From assembly GCA_945937855.1 (NCBI GenBank), contig CAMEUC010000009.1, forward strand, positions 1 to 17,029: a DNA stretch of 17,029 nucleotides, given 5' to 3'. The notes under the pieces were generated by a model. That model had not been told where the DNA came from. It did not search any database and was given only the letters and a program-made list of their open reading frames with translations. The DNA is from an uncultured Clostridium sp. GTDB taxonomy: Bacteria > Bacillota > Clostridia > TANB77 > CAG-508. Shown here one piece after another: positions 9,325 to 16,900 of this stretch (the first letter of the stretch is position 1; every line of letters begins with the position of its first letter). Position numbers and translations under genes: made by a program.

Positions 9325-9477
9325 ATGATATTAGATTTGCTCATTAAATTTAATAAAATTAAGCTAAATAAAATGATTACAAAAAATGAAAACTATGAAA
9401 TCATTTTAAACCAAAGTCAAAAATTAGATAAATACATAACGAAAAAAACAATTAAATTAATAAAAAAAAGTAAATAA
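9325..9477 (+). CDS. Small Spo0E-like protein (probable Spo0A phosphatase family)
   Basis: A 50-residue protein with two short helical stretches. The part NYEIILNQSQKLDKYI (residues 23-38) fits the Spo0E pattern, in which a Ser and an Asp are spaced as S-x-x-L-D and are followed by an Ile/Tyr helix. Spo0E proteins remove the phosphate from Spo0A~P and so delay sporulation. The start ATG 9325 has a G-rich stretch (9312-9316) upstream; GTG 9310 is an in-frame alternative. A strong terminator begins at the stop codon, so the gene is probably a single-gene unit. The tail is Lys-rich. Members are short and variable, so the family call is moderate. Confidence 0.6.
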   Translation: MILDLLIKFNKIKLNKMITKNENYEIILNQSQKLDKYITKKTIKLIKKSK

Positions 9478-9508
9478 GACAAGGGGGGAACCTTGCCTTA
9501 TTATTTTT
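9476..9508 (+). terminator. Intrinsic terminator after the Spo0E-like gene
   Basis: Stem AAGACAAGG (9476-9484) pairs with CCTTGCCTT (9491-9499) with one mismatch, around loop GGGGAA, and is followed by ATTATTTTT. Confidence 0.75.
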
Positions 9509-9547
9509 AATTAATATATACTATACTTTTTTAAAAAATTGTGATAA

Positions 9548-9553
9548 TATAAT
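9548..9553 (+). promoter_or_regulatory. Possible -10 element for the 709-residue protein gene
   Basis: TATAAT lies 28 bases before the start codon and just after an upstream terminator, so a promoter is needed about here. No clear -35 is seen. Confidence 0.35.
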
Positions 9554-9581
9554 AATAATTTGTTATATGAGGAGATAACTT

Positions 9582-11711
9582 ATGAGAAAAAAAAATAAAA
9601 CTACCGTTTTAGATTATTTAAATTTAGATTTAAAAAAAATACCAAAATCAATAATAAATATAGATGATGTAGATATTAAGTCTACAGAAATTAGAAATGA
9701 AAAAAATTATAAAGTATATAAATATATAGCAGTAAAAGATATAAATATAGTGCTTGCTAATGCAAGAAGATTAGATGAACCAGCTAAAAAAATTGAAAAC
9801 ATGAAAGATTTATCCTACTATTTAAATAAAAAAAATGAAGAAGAGTACGAAACAATTTTAAATTTATTACAAAATGCTTCTATTGAAGATGTAAAAGAAA
9901 TTGAAAAATTTGAAGATGAATTCAAAGAAGATGTTCCTATTAAAATTAAGTATACAAAAGATTATTTATGGCAAATATATTACATAAAAAGAACTAATAA
10001 ATATTATATGATAGTGCCTACGCAGGAAACAGAACAACAGACTTTCCTATATTTACTAAAAAAGAAAATAGAGGATAGTAATGAAAAAATATATGTTCCA
10101 ATATGTAATTTAGATTATGAGAATAATTATATTGAAAAATCAAAAATAAATACATTAGAAAATAGTTTGTTTTATTTTACAAATAAATGGCCAATGATAT
10201 ATGAAGTTTATGATAATAATGATAATTTATCCATAGATATTATTGGACAAGTAGATATATACGAAAATATTGAAAGTGATTATAAACTGCATTTTAAGGA
10301 AGAAAACACATTAAAAGATTTTTATAATCTTACAAAGACACTATTTTATATACAAACAGAATTAGCTAATTATTTTAAATTTGATATTATATTAGATGAA
10401 ACAGGGACAATACATTTTTATTTTAAGGACAATGAGATTACAAATTCTAATTTAAATGAGTTTTATTCAAATGAAATAAAGCGTAATCTAAAAAGTATTG
10501 AAGAAATAGAAAATATACAAGTAGCTTTAACGAAAAAATTAAATAAATTAAAACTTCAAGAAAAAAGTTTAAATTCTGAACTGCTAGAAAAACAGAAACA
10601 AATCTCAACTTTTTTAGAATGTAAAAAAACATTTTTTGGAAGAGTGAAATACTTCTTTAAATATAGCAAAAAGAAATTATCAGTTCAAGAGCAAAATATA
10701 ATTGAAGAAAATATAGAAACAGAAGATGCTGGATATATTAAGCCTTCTTATTGTGATTGTATTGAAGATTTAATATATGTATGTAAAGAGCTAAAAACAA
10801 AAACAACTATTGCTGCAACAACAAGATTAGATATCCAAAACTTAACAGTAAAAATAGAAATATTGAAGAAAAAAATAGAGAATGCTACTTTGTATATAAA
10901 AGAAATAGAATCCCATAAAAAAAGTATTTTTGAATTTTGGAAATTTACTAATAAAGATGAAAAAAATCAATTAGCTGAAGGGGTAATTCAAGCAGAAAAT
11001 GAAACTCGTATAGAGAAAAAATTTAATGTAAAAGAAGATTTAACAGAATTTGGTAAGTATTTGGATTCTATGCAAAGAAAAAGTTTAACAGAAGAAGAAA
11101 AAAATAGTTTATTATTAACAGAAACAAAAATATTAGATGATATAAATTCAATTATAAATAAAGAAAGAATTACTACAGAAAATTTACAAAAATTAAAAGA
11201 AAATGAAAAATTAATAAATATTGATGAAGCCATTTTAGATCATAGAGAAACAACAAAAAATATAAAAAGTATTTTAGGAATTACAGAAGATTTAAGTTTG
11301 GAAGAATACTCTAAAAAATTAGAAAACATAGTAATTAATATTGAAAAAGCACTTAAAAAAAGTAAAATTAATACCACTATATCTTTATATACAACTAAAA
11401 AACCAAAAAACGAATTAACTAGACTTGAAATAAATCCACAAAAACTAATTACAAGTAATAAAAAAATTGAATTATATAAAATAAATTTCAAATCTAATTC
11501 AAATCTTTTGGCTTTTAGTAATATAATATTTTTTAATAATAGAAATAAAACATTACCAATCGGCATGGATTATTCTACACATATGTTAGCTGATTTAAGA
11601 AAAACAGAACTTATAAAAATAAAAACTACTACAAACTATATAATTAATTTGTTAGATAATTCTACAAAAGAACAAGTAACAAAAATTGATATAACAGAAA
11701 TTAGTGCTTAA
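9582..11711 (+). CDS. Large cytosolic coiled-coil protein of unknown function
   Basis: A 709-residue, Lys/Glu/Asn-rich protein that I do not recognise. It has no signal peptide and no clear membrane helix. The N-terminal half (about 1-290) looks like a mixed alpha/beta fold, with WQIYYIKRTNKYYMIVPTQ and a segment IIGQVDIYENIESDYKLHF. A coiled coil at about 295-345 is followed by a basic aromatic stretch, FFGRVKYFFKYSKKK. More helical, charged sequence runs to about 600. The C-terminal part (about 630-709) looks compact again, with NSNLLAFSNIIFFNNRNK and GMDYSTHMLADLRKTELI. AGGAG (9570-9574) fixes the start. It lies between a Spo0E-like gene and spoIIP, so a sporulation link is possible but unproven. 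Its only CGG triplet (11561) is out of frame. Confidence 0.8.
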   Translation: MRKKNKTTVLDYLNLDLKKIPKSIINIDDVDIKSTEIRNEKNYKVYKYIAVKDINIVLANARRLDEPAKKIENMKDLSYYLNKKNEEEYETILNLLQNASIEDVKEIEKFEDEFKEDVPIKIKYTKDYLWQIYYIKRTNKYYMIVPTQETEQQTFLYLLKKKIEDSNEKIYVPICNLDYENNYIEKSKINTLENSLFYFTNKWPMIYEVYDNNDNLSIDIIGQVDIYENIESDYKLHFKEENTLKDFYNLTKTLFYIQTELANYFKFDIILDETGTIHFYFKDNEITNSNLNEFYSNEIKRNLKSIEEIENIQVALTKKLNKLKLQEKSLNSELLEKQKQISTFLECKKTFFGRVKYFFKYSKKKLSVQEQNIIEENIETEDAGYIKPSYCDCIEDLIYVCKELKTKTTIAATTRLDIQNLTVKIEILKKKIENATLYIKEIESHKKSIFEFWKFTNKDEKNQLAEGVIQAENETRIEKKFNVKEDLTEFGKYLDSMQRKSLTEEEKNSLLLTETKILDDINSIINKERITTENLQKLKENEKLINIDEAILDHRETTKNIKSILGITEDLSLEEYSKKLENIVINIEKALKKSKINTTISLYTTKKPKNELTRLEINPQKLITSNKKIELYKINFKSNSNLLAFSNIIFFNNRNKTLPIGMDYSTHMLADLRKTELIKIKTTTNYIINLLDNSTKEQVTKIDITEISA

Positions 11712-11724
11712 ATTTCATAATTTC

Positions 11725-11788
11725 TTTTACCTTGAATAAGATTGAAATAGGGAAAAGCTCCCTAAAATAAATCTTATAAGAGGTAAAA
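11725..11788 (+). promoter_or_regulatory. Long leader hairpin covering the spoIIP ribosome binding site
   Basis: Three nested stems line up: TTTTACCT (11725-11732) with AGGTAAAA (11781-11788); ATAAGATT (11736-11743) with AATCTTAT (11770-11777); and TAGGGA (11748-11753) with TCCCTA (11759-11764). The right outer arm contains the only ribosome binding site of spoIIP, two bases before ATG. No T-run follows, so a terminator is unlikely. A switch that hides the site is inferred. Confidence 0.6.
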
Positions 11789-11789
11789 G

Positions 11790-12869
11790 ATGAATGTTGC
11801 AATAATAAATCTAAAAGGAATTTCTAAAAGTTTTATAAAATTAATAATTAGTATAATATTTTTAAGTTTATTGATTAAATTTTTAATTTCAAATGTAAAG
11901 AGCTTACAAAAAGTTTTTTCATTTGAGACCTGTAGTAGTGTATATACTAGTTTTTTCTATAATATCAATGAAGAAAAATATGAAGTTGATTCATTGGAAA
12001 TATTAAAAACGGTTTCTCCTTTAATAATGGCATTGAACGAAGAAAATGAAATGGAAGCAGAGATAGAAGAGATTCCAAAAGAAGAAAATGACATAATAAT
12101 ATCTAAAAATGCAACAATTGAAGCTGTATCGGAAAAAAACATTGAAGAAAATTTTAATGTTACAACAGGTACAACGAAAATAAGAAACCAAAGTGATTAT
12201 GAACTTACAGAAGATATCCTTTCTTTAGAAGATTTTAATTTGACAAATACTAAAAAAATACTAATATATCATACTCATACATGTGAAAGCTATACTCCGA
12301 GTGAGCAATATAATTATACAATGACTGGAAATTATAGAACAACAGACAATAATTATAATGTAGTTAGGATTGGAGATGAACTTTCGAAATATTTAACAAA
12401 TAAAGGCTTTGAGGTAATACACGATACAACATATCATGATTATCCTTCATATTCTGGTTCCTATGAACGTTCTTTGGAAACAATACAGGAAATTTTAAAT
12501 GAAAATCAAGATATACAAATTGTTATCGATTTGCATAGAGACGCGGTGGGAGATGGATCATCATATGGACCAACTGTAAAAATAGATGGGCAGAGTGTGG
12601 CACAAATGATGTTAGTAGTTGGAACTGATGGAGGTGGATTAGAACACCCTAATTGGAGACAAAATATAAAAACAGCTATAAAAATACAAGAAACTGCTAA
12701 TTTATTATACCCAGGATTATTTAGGCCAATAATAGTAAGAAATTCAAGATACAATCAGCATGTTACTCCAGGTGCCTTCATAATTGAAGTTGGAGCAACA
12801 GGGAATACATTAGAAGAATGTTTGTTAAGTATGCAATGCTTGGCAAATATTATAGAAGAAGCTTTTTAA
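11790..12869 (+). CDS. spoIIP: Stage II sporulation protein P (cell-wall hydrolase for engulfment)
   Basis: SpoIIP acts with SpoIID and SpoIIM in the mother cell, cutting peptidoglycan (amidase and endopeptidase activities) to thin the septum and drive engulfment. This 359-residue protein has a membrane anchor at about residues 15-35, a low-complexity acidic linker (about 83-120), and a C-terminal amidase-like zinc domain. Key motifs are HTHTCESY (161-168), IDLHRDAVGD (246-255) and IIEVGATGNT (331-340), carrying the expected His/Glu ligands. The start ATG 11790 follows AGAGG inside the leader hairpin. In Bacillus the gene is made under sigma-E, but I see no clear sigma-E promoter here. Length and motifs are normal. 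Confidence 0.93.
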   Translation: MNVAIINLKGISKSFIKLIISIIFLSLLIKFLISNVKSLQKVFSFETCSSVYTSFFYNINEEKYEVDSLEILKTVSPLIMALNEENEMEAEIEEIPKEENDIIISKNATIEAVSEKNIEENFNVTTGTTKIRNQSDYELTEDILSLEDFNLTNTKKILIYHTHTCESYTPSEQYNYTMTGNYRTTDNNYNVVRIGDELSKYLTNKGFEVIHDTTYHDYPSYSGSYERSLETIQEILNENQDIQIVIDLHRDAVGDGSSYGPTVKIDGQSVAQMMLVVGTDGGGLEHPNWRQNIKTAIKIQETANLLYPGLFRPIIVRNSRYNQHVTPGAFIIEVGATGNTLEECLLSMQCLANIIEEAF

Positions 12870-12896
12870 ATTTATACAAATTTTGAATATAAATTT
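12868..12896 (+). terminator. Weak AT-rich hairpin after spoIIP
   Basis: AAATTTATA (12868-12876) pairs with TATAAATTT (12888-12896) around an 11-base loop and is followed by ATTTTATAAT. It is AT-only and may not terminate efficiently. Confidence 0.3.
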
Positions 12897-12931
12897 ATTT
12901 TATAATAATAATATTAAGAGGAGGTCATTTT

Positions 12932-14011
12932 ATGGACAAGAAAATTAAAGCAGTGCAATATGGTGTAGGCAAAATGAGCATATATACAATGAGATATATG
13001 CTAGAAAAAGGGGTGGAAATAGTTGGAGCTATTGATATAAACCCTAATGTTGTAGGAAAAGATATTGGAGAGGTTTTAGGTAGACAAAATTTAGGTGTAG
13101 TAGTTACAGATGCAAAAAATGCTGAAGAAATGTTAAAACAAACAAAACCAGATATTTGTGTTGTTACAACAAGAAGTTTAATTGGAGAGCTAGAAGAGCC
13201 ACTTATGCTTTGCGCAAAATTAGGAATAAATGCAATAACAACTTGTGAAGAAGCTTTTTTCCCAATGAATTCTAATCCTAATTTAGTAAAGAAAATAGAT
13301 GAATTAGCAAAGCAAAATAATTGTACAATAACAGGAAGTGGATACCAAGACATATATTGGGGACAACTAGTTACAAGTATTGCAGGTTCTACTCAAAAAA
13401 TCACAAGAATAAAAGGAAGCTCAAGTTACAACGTAGAAGAATATGGAATAGCTTTAGCAGAAGCACATGGTGCAGGATTATCTTTAGAAGAATTTGAGAA
13501 TAAAATTGCATCAGCAGATAATATATCTGCAGAAGAAAGACAAAAGTTAATTGATGCCGGAGAATTTATGCCATCATATATGTGGAATGTAAATGGCTGG
13601 CTATGCTCAAAATTGGGGCTTACAATAAAATCACAAACTCAAAAGTGTATACCACAAACTTATAAAGAAGATATTTTCTCATCAACATTAAATATGACAG
13701 TAAAAGCAGGAGATGCGACTGGAATGAGTGCAGTAGTTACAACTGAAACTGAAGAAGGAATAGTAGTAGAAACAGAATGTGTTGGAAAAGTATATGCACC
13801 AGAGGAATTTGATAGAAATGTGTGGACTATAGAGGGAGAACCAACAACAACAATAACAGTGGACAAGCCATCAACAGTAGAATTAACATGTGCAACAGTA
13901 GTAAATAGAATACCAGATACAATAAATGCAGAGCCAGGGTATGTAACAACAGAAAAGTTTGGAGAATTAAACTTTAAAGTAAAAAACTTAAATGAGTATA
14001 TAAATGGATAA
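12932..14011 (+). CDS. NAD(P)-dependent amine dehydrogenase, 2,4-diaminopentanoate dehydrogenase-like (dihydrodipicolinate-reductase fold)
   Basis: A 359-residue cytosolic oxidoreductase with an N-terminal Rossmann fold: VQYGVGKMSIYTMRYMLEKG, then VGAIDINPNVVGKDIG. KPDICVVTTRS and CEEAFFPM follow, and a central GSGYQDIYWGQL segment. Many clostridial proteins of this length are labelled dihydrodipicolinate reductase, but true DapB is about 270 residues. The length and motifs fit better with 2,4-diaminopentanoate dehydrogenase of ornithine fermentation and related amine dehydrogenases. No other ornithine-pathway genes are next to it, so the substrate is uncertain. AGAGGAGG at 12917-12924 fixes the start. 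TATAAT at 12901-12906 may be its -10. Its one CGG triplet (13558) is out of frame and harmless. Confidence 0.7.
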   Translation: MDKKIKAVQYGVGKMSIYTMRYMLEKGVEIVGAIDINPNVVGKDIGEVLGRQNLGVVVTDAKNAEEMLKQTKPDICVVTTRSLIGELEEPLMLCAKLGINAITTCEEAFFPMNSNPNLVKKIDELAKQNNCTITGSGYQDIYWGQLVTSIAGSTQKITRIKGSSSYNVEEYGIALAEAHGAGLSLEEFENKIASADNISAEERQKLIDAGEFMPSYMWNVNGWLCSKLGLTIKSQTQKCIPQTYKEDIFSSTLNMTVKAGDATGMSAVVTTETEEGIVVETECVGKVYAPEEFDRNVWTIEGEPTTTITVDKPSTVELTCATVVNRIPDTINAEPGYVTTEKFGELNFKVKNLNEYING

Positions 14012-14114
14012 TTTGTTTTAAAACAAGAAAAATGTTCAATGAATCTAATAATTCAGATAAAAAAGTTCGTACCAAGTTCATAATTAAATAATTAATATAA
14101 AGGAGTAGAAAAAA

Positions 14115-14660
14115 ATGGAGAATTTGAAAAGTTTATTTAAAAAAACAGGATGTGTTTCAATATTAGAATCATTAATATTTGCAATACTAGGAATTGTATT
14201 GGTTTGTAAACCAGAAGGAACAGTTAAATTCATTTCAGGAGTATTAGGAGCAGTATTTATTTTAGTAGGTATTTACAAAATAATTAATTATTTTGTAACA
14301 AAAGGGGAAAACGACTTTTTCAATTATGACCTAATATATGGACTTACTGCAATTGTTATAGGAATTGTTGCAATGGCATATATGAACATAATAGGTTCAG
14401 TATTTAGAATTATAATAGGAGTTTGGATTATATATACATCTTTTGTAAGAATTAACTTGGCAATTCAAATAAAAAAAATTGGAAGCAAATCATGGATTTT
14501 TGGTTTGATATTAGCAATTCTAATGCTTATAGGAGGACTATATGTAATTATAGATGCTAATGCTATAATAGTTACAATAGGAATTATAATGATAGTATAT
14601 TCAGTTATGGATATAATAGAAAATATAATATTTATGAGAAATATAAATAAGATTTTATAA
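14115..14660 (+). CDS. DUF308/HdeD-like integral membrane protein
   Basis: A 181-residue protein with about six membrane helices in three similar pairs: the Ile/Gly-rich segments SLIFAILGIVLVCKPEG, GVLGAVFILVGIYKII, GLTAIVIGIVAMAYM, IIIGVWIIYTSF, GLILAILMLIGGLYVI and VTIGIIMIVYSVMDII. The pattern of helix pairs with I-x-x-G-x-x-x-I, short loops and repeated units is that of DUF308 (HdeD family). HdeD is linked to acid resistance in enteric bacteria, but in Clostridia the function is unknown. A good ribosome binding site, AAAGGAG, precedes ATG. A 14-bp palindrome TTGTTTTAAAACAA (14013-14026) lies upstream. Confidence 0.75.
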   Translation: MENLKSLFKKTGCVSILESLIFAILGIVLVCKPEGTVKFISGVLGAVFILVGIYKIINYFVTKGENDFFNYDLIYGLTAIVIGIVAMAYMNIIGSVFRIIIGVWIIYTSFVRINLAIQIKKIGSKSWIFGLILAILMLIGGLYVIIDANAIIVTIGIIMIVYSVMDIIENIIFMRNINKIL

Positions 14661-14709
14661 TTGATTTAATAGGCGCATGATTGCGTACTAAAAATAAGAA
14701 TAAAACTAT

Positions 14710-14861
14710 GTTTAAGGCATAATATATTTATTTTTTTACACCTTGTGTGTCGCAACCTCCAAACATAAAGATTAATAGTAGGTTGCTCCAATCGCACTCG
14801 CGGAACCGCTCATTTGGTCGCTTACGCGGTGTTGCAAAAATAAATATATTATGCCTTAAAC
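14710..14861. repeat. 152-bp hairpin element with 26-bp perfect inverted arms
   Basis: The arms at 14710-14735 and 14836-14861 are perfect inverted copies (GTTTAAGGCATAATATAT... and its complement). Pairing goes on inward through ACACC/GGTGT and outward with AAACT/AGTTT. The inner part is richer in G and C than its surroundings and holds further short stems, such as GCAACCT/AGGTTGC. No ORF fits inside. It fills the 300-bp gap between the DUF308 gene and the regulator. It could be a MITE-like repeat or a structured RNA. Confidence 0.8.
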
Positions 14862-14893
14862 TTAAGTTTGAGGATAAATTTTAATAAAAAATA

Positions 14894-14922
14894 TTGACAA
14901 CTAACATACAAAATAGTATTAT
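14894..14922 (+). promoter_or_regulatory. Sigma-A promoter of the GntR-ABC operon
   Basis: A perfect -35 TTGACA (14894-14899), a 17-base spacer and a good -10 TATTAT (14917-14922). Transcription would begin near 14929, so the ATG at 14922 cannot be the start codon of the regulator. Confidence 0.88.
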
Positions 14923-14947
14923 TGTATTATGCAAGTAATACAATAAT
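14918..14947 (+). promoter_or_regulatory. Probable operator of the GntR/YtrA-type regulator
   Basis: A perfect dyad, ATTATTGTATTA (14918-14929) and TAATACAATAAT (14936-14947), with a 6-base spacer. It overlaps the -10 and start point, which fits autorepression by the dimeric regulator encoded just downstream. Confidence 0.8.
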
Positions 14948-14963
14948 AGAAAGGAAAAAAGTT

Positions 14964-15329
14964 GTGGATTATATTTTTGATAATGATAGACCAATTTATG
15001 TTCAATTAGTAGAAAAATTAAGGCTTGAGATAATTTCTAATAAGTTAAAGCCAGGAGAAAGAATTCCTTCTGTAAGAGAGCTAGCTCTGGCCACAAGGGT
15101 TAATCCTAATACAATGCAAAAAGCATTGGTCGAATTAGAAAATGAGGGTTTAATTTATACTGAAAGAACAAATGGAAAATTTGTAACTACTAACAAAGAA
15201 CTAATTGAGAAAATAAAAAAAGAATTGGCAGAAGAAAAAGTAAATAATTACCTTCGAGATATGCAAAATATCGGTATAAGCTACAAAGAAGCGGTAGAAT
15301 ACTTGCAAGAACTAGGAGGAAGGAAATAA
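14964..15329 (+). CDS. GntR-family transcriptional regulator, YtrA type
   Basis: A 121-residue regulator with an N-terminal winged helix. DRPIYVQLVEKLRLEIISN and RIPSVRELALATRVNPNTMQKALVELENEGLI carry the GntR recognition helix. A short helical C-terminal tail, without a large ligand domain, is the mark of the YtrA subgroup, which usually represses its own ABC transporter operon. I chose GTG 14964: AGAAAGG precedes it, and the promoter placed at 14894-14922 would begin transcription after the upstream ATG at 14922. The 12-bp dyad at the promoter is the likely operator. ATG of the ATPase gene follows one base after the stop. Confidence 0.88.
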   Translation: MDYIFDNDRPIYVQLVEKLRLEIISNKLKPGERIPSVRELALATRVNPNTMQKALVELENEGLIYTERTNGKFVTTNKELIEKIKKELAEEKVNNYLRDMQNIGISYKEAVEYLQELGGRK

Positions 15330-15330
15330 A

Positions 15331-16026
15331 ATGGAATTATTAGAATGTAAAAACCTATGTAAAGAATTTGACAATAAACCAGTATTGCAAGATGTTAATT
15401 TAAAAATTCCAAGAGGAAAAATAATAGGTCTTTTAGGGAAAAATGGGGCAGGAAAAAGTACATTAATAAAACTAATAAATGACTTATTAACGCCTACAAG
15501 TGGAGAAATACTAATTAATGGAGAAAAACCAGGAGTAAAATCGAAAGAAATTATATCGTATTTGCCAGAAAGAACATATTTAGATAAGGAAATGACAATA
15601 AAACAGGTCATCAAATATTTTGAAGAATTTTATAAAAATTTTGATTCTCAAAAAGCAATTAAGTTATTAAAAGATTTAGATTTAGACATCAACAAGAAAA
15701 TATCAAAAATGTCAAAAGGAATGCAAGAAAAACTTCAATTAATACTTGTAATGAGCAGAAGTGCAGAACTTTATATTTTAGATGAACCATTAGGAGGAGT
15801 TGATCCTGCAACAAGAGATTATATATTAGATACAATACTTTCTAATTTTTCTGAAGGTGCAAGTGTAATAATATCTACGCACTTAATTTCAGATATTGAA
15901 AGAATATTAGATGATGTTATTTTGGTGGATAAAGGAAAAATAATTTTAACATCATCAGCAGATGAATTAAGAAACAAAGAAAAAACATCAATAGATGAGA
16001 TATTTAGGAGGTATTTTAAATGTTAG
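15331..16026 (+). CDS. ABC transporter ATP-binding protein, YtrB-like
   Basis: A 231-residue ATPase. Walker A GKNGAGKST is at residues 36-44, the signature SKGMQ at 128-132, Walker B LYILDEP at 147-153 and the switch His at 184 in STHL. The Q-loop position reads YLPE rather than Gln, as is common in this GntR-linked group. The C-terminal part is short. AGGAGGA (15314-15320) lies upstream. The gene overlaps the permease by seven bases, so their products likely form one exporter. Antibiotic or cell-envelope stress is the usual link for such operons, but nothing in the sequence shows the substrate. Confidence 0.92.
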   Translation: MELLECKNLCKEFDNKPVLQDVNLKIPRGKIIGLLGKNGAGKSTLIKLINDLLTPTSGEILINGEKPGVKSKEIISYLPERTYLDKEMTIKQVIKYFEEFYKNFDSQKAIKLLKDLDLDINKKISKMSKGMQEKLQLILVMSRSAELYILDEPLGGVDPATRDYILDTILSNFSEGASVIISTHLISDIERILDDVILVDKGKIILTSSADELRNKEKTSIDEIFRRYFKC

Positions 16027-16811
16027 GAAAAGTATTAAAATATGACTTGAAATGGGTATATAAAGTAGTAGTAGTCTTTTATATTTTAGCGTTTATATTT
16101 TCAGTTATTGGTAGAGCGTTAAGTGAAATTGAAAATTCAGTTGTATTTTCGGTAGTTGCACAAATTACATTTGGAGTTGCAATAAGTATGATGGTAAGTA
16201 GTTTAATTAATTGTTTAATGAGATTATGGGCAAGATTTATTAGAAATGTATATAAAGATGAATCATATCTTACACACACTTTGCCAATAGAAAATAAAAC
16301 AATATTTGCCTCAAAAGTAATTTCTGCATTAATATGTATTTTTACAACAACAGTTGTTATAATAGCCTGCTTATTTATATGTTATTATTCAGAAACTAAT
16401 ATGCAAGTATTAAAACAAGTACTTGAACTTGCCGCTTCAACTTATAATATAACAGTTTTAAATTTATTACTATTAGTTTCTTTTGTAATATTTTTAGAAT
16501 TAATGTTTATAGTATTAGTTGGATATACAGGAATAATATTAGGACATAAATCAAATCAAAATAAAATGGTAAAAACAATTACAATAGGCTTTGCATTATA
16601 TATGATAACACAGGTAGTTACTTTAGCATTAATTTTTATTTTTGGACTATTTAATTCGAGTGTTATGAATTTGATCAACACTACAGACATAATAAATATA
16701 GATGCAATTAAATCTGTTATGTATGTAGGTATTGCAATATATATAGTTTATATAGCTTTTTACTATATTATAGGAAAAAAACAACTTGAAAAAGGAGTTA
16801 ATGTAGATTAA
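16020..16811 (+). CDS. ABC-2-type transporter permease
   Basis: A 263-residue membrane protein with about six helices (near residues 14-33, 42-62, 96-118, 145-170, 185-210 and 235-255). The start ATG 16020 is set by AGGAGG at 16006-16011, within the ATPase gene. It is the membrane partner of the ATPase before it. The loop YLTHTLPIENKTIF between helices 2 and 3 resembles the coupling region of YtrC/ABC-2 permeases. Substrate unknown. Confidence 0.82.
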   Translation: MLGKVLKYDLKWVYKVVVVFYILAFIFSVIGRALSEIENSVVFSVVAQITFGVAISMMVSSLINCLMRLWARFIRNVYKDESYLTHTLPIENKTIFASKVISALICIFTTTVVIIACLFICYYSETNMQVLKQVLELAASTYNITVLNLLLLVSFVIFLELMFIVLVGYTGIILGHKSNQNKMVKTITIGFALYMITQVVTLALIFIFGLFNSSVMNLINTTDIINIDAIKSVMYVGIAIYIVYIAFYYIIGKKQLEKGVNVD

Positions 16812-16899
16812 TTAAAACCTCTAAAAAATTTTAAAAATATAATTTAAAATTACAAAAATTACACATAATATTATTATCTAAGTGCATAGGAGGTTTTAA
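16812..16899 (+). repeat. Inverted repeat flanking the leader of the last gene
   Basis: TTAAAACCTC (16812-16821) is a perfect inverted copy of GAGGTTTTAA (16890-16899). The right arm covers most of the AGGAGG site of the next gene. The loop is long (68 bases) and AT-rich. If transcription starts inside the loop, the left arm would not be in the mRNA. Confidence 0.45.
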
Positions 16900-16900
16900 A

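Noticed and set aside
14013..14026. Terminator at the palindrome TTGTTTTAAAACAA after the dehydrogenase gene.
   Set aside because: The stem is AT-rich, has no loop and is followed by A residues rather than T, so it is unlikely to terminate transcription.
14694..14921. CRISPR array or tRNA in the gap before the GntR operon.
   Set aside because: There are no direct repeats with spacers and no cloverleaf. The structure is a single long inverted repeat.
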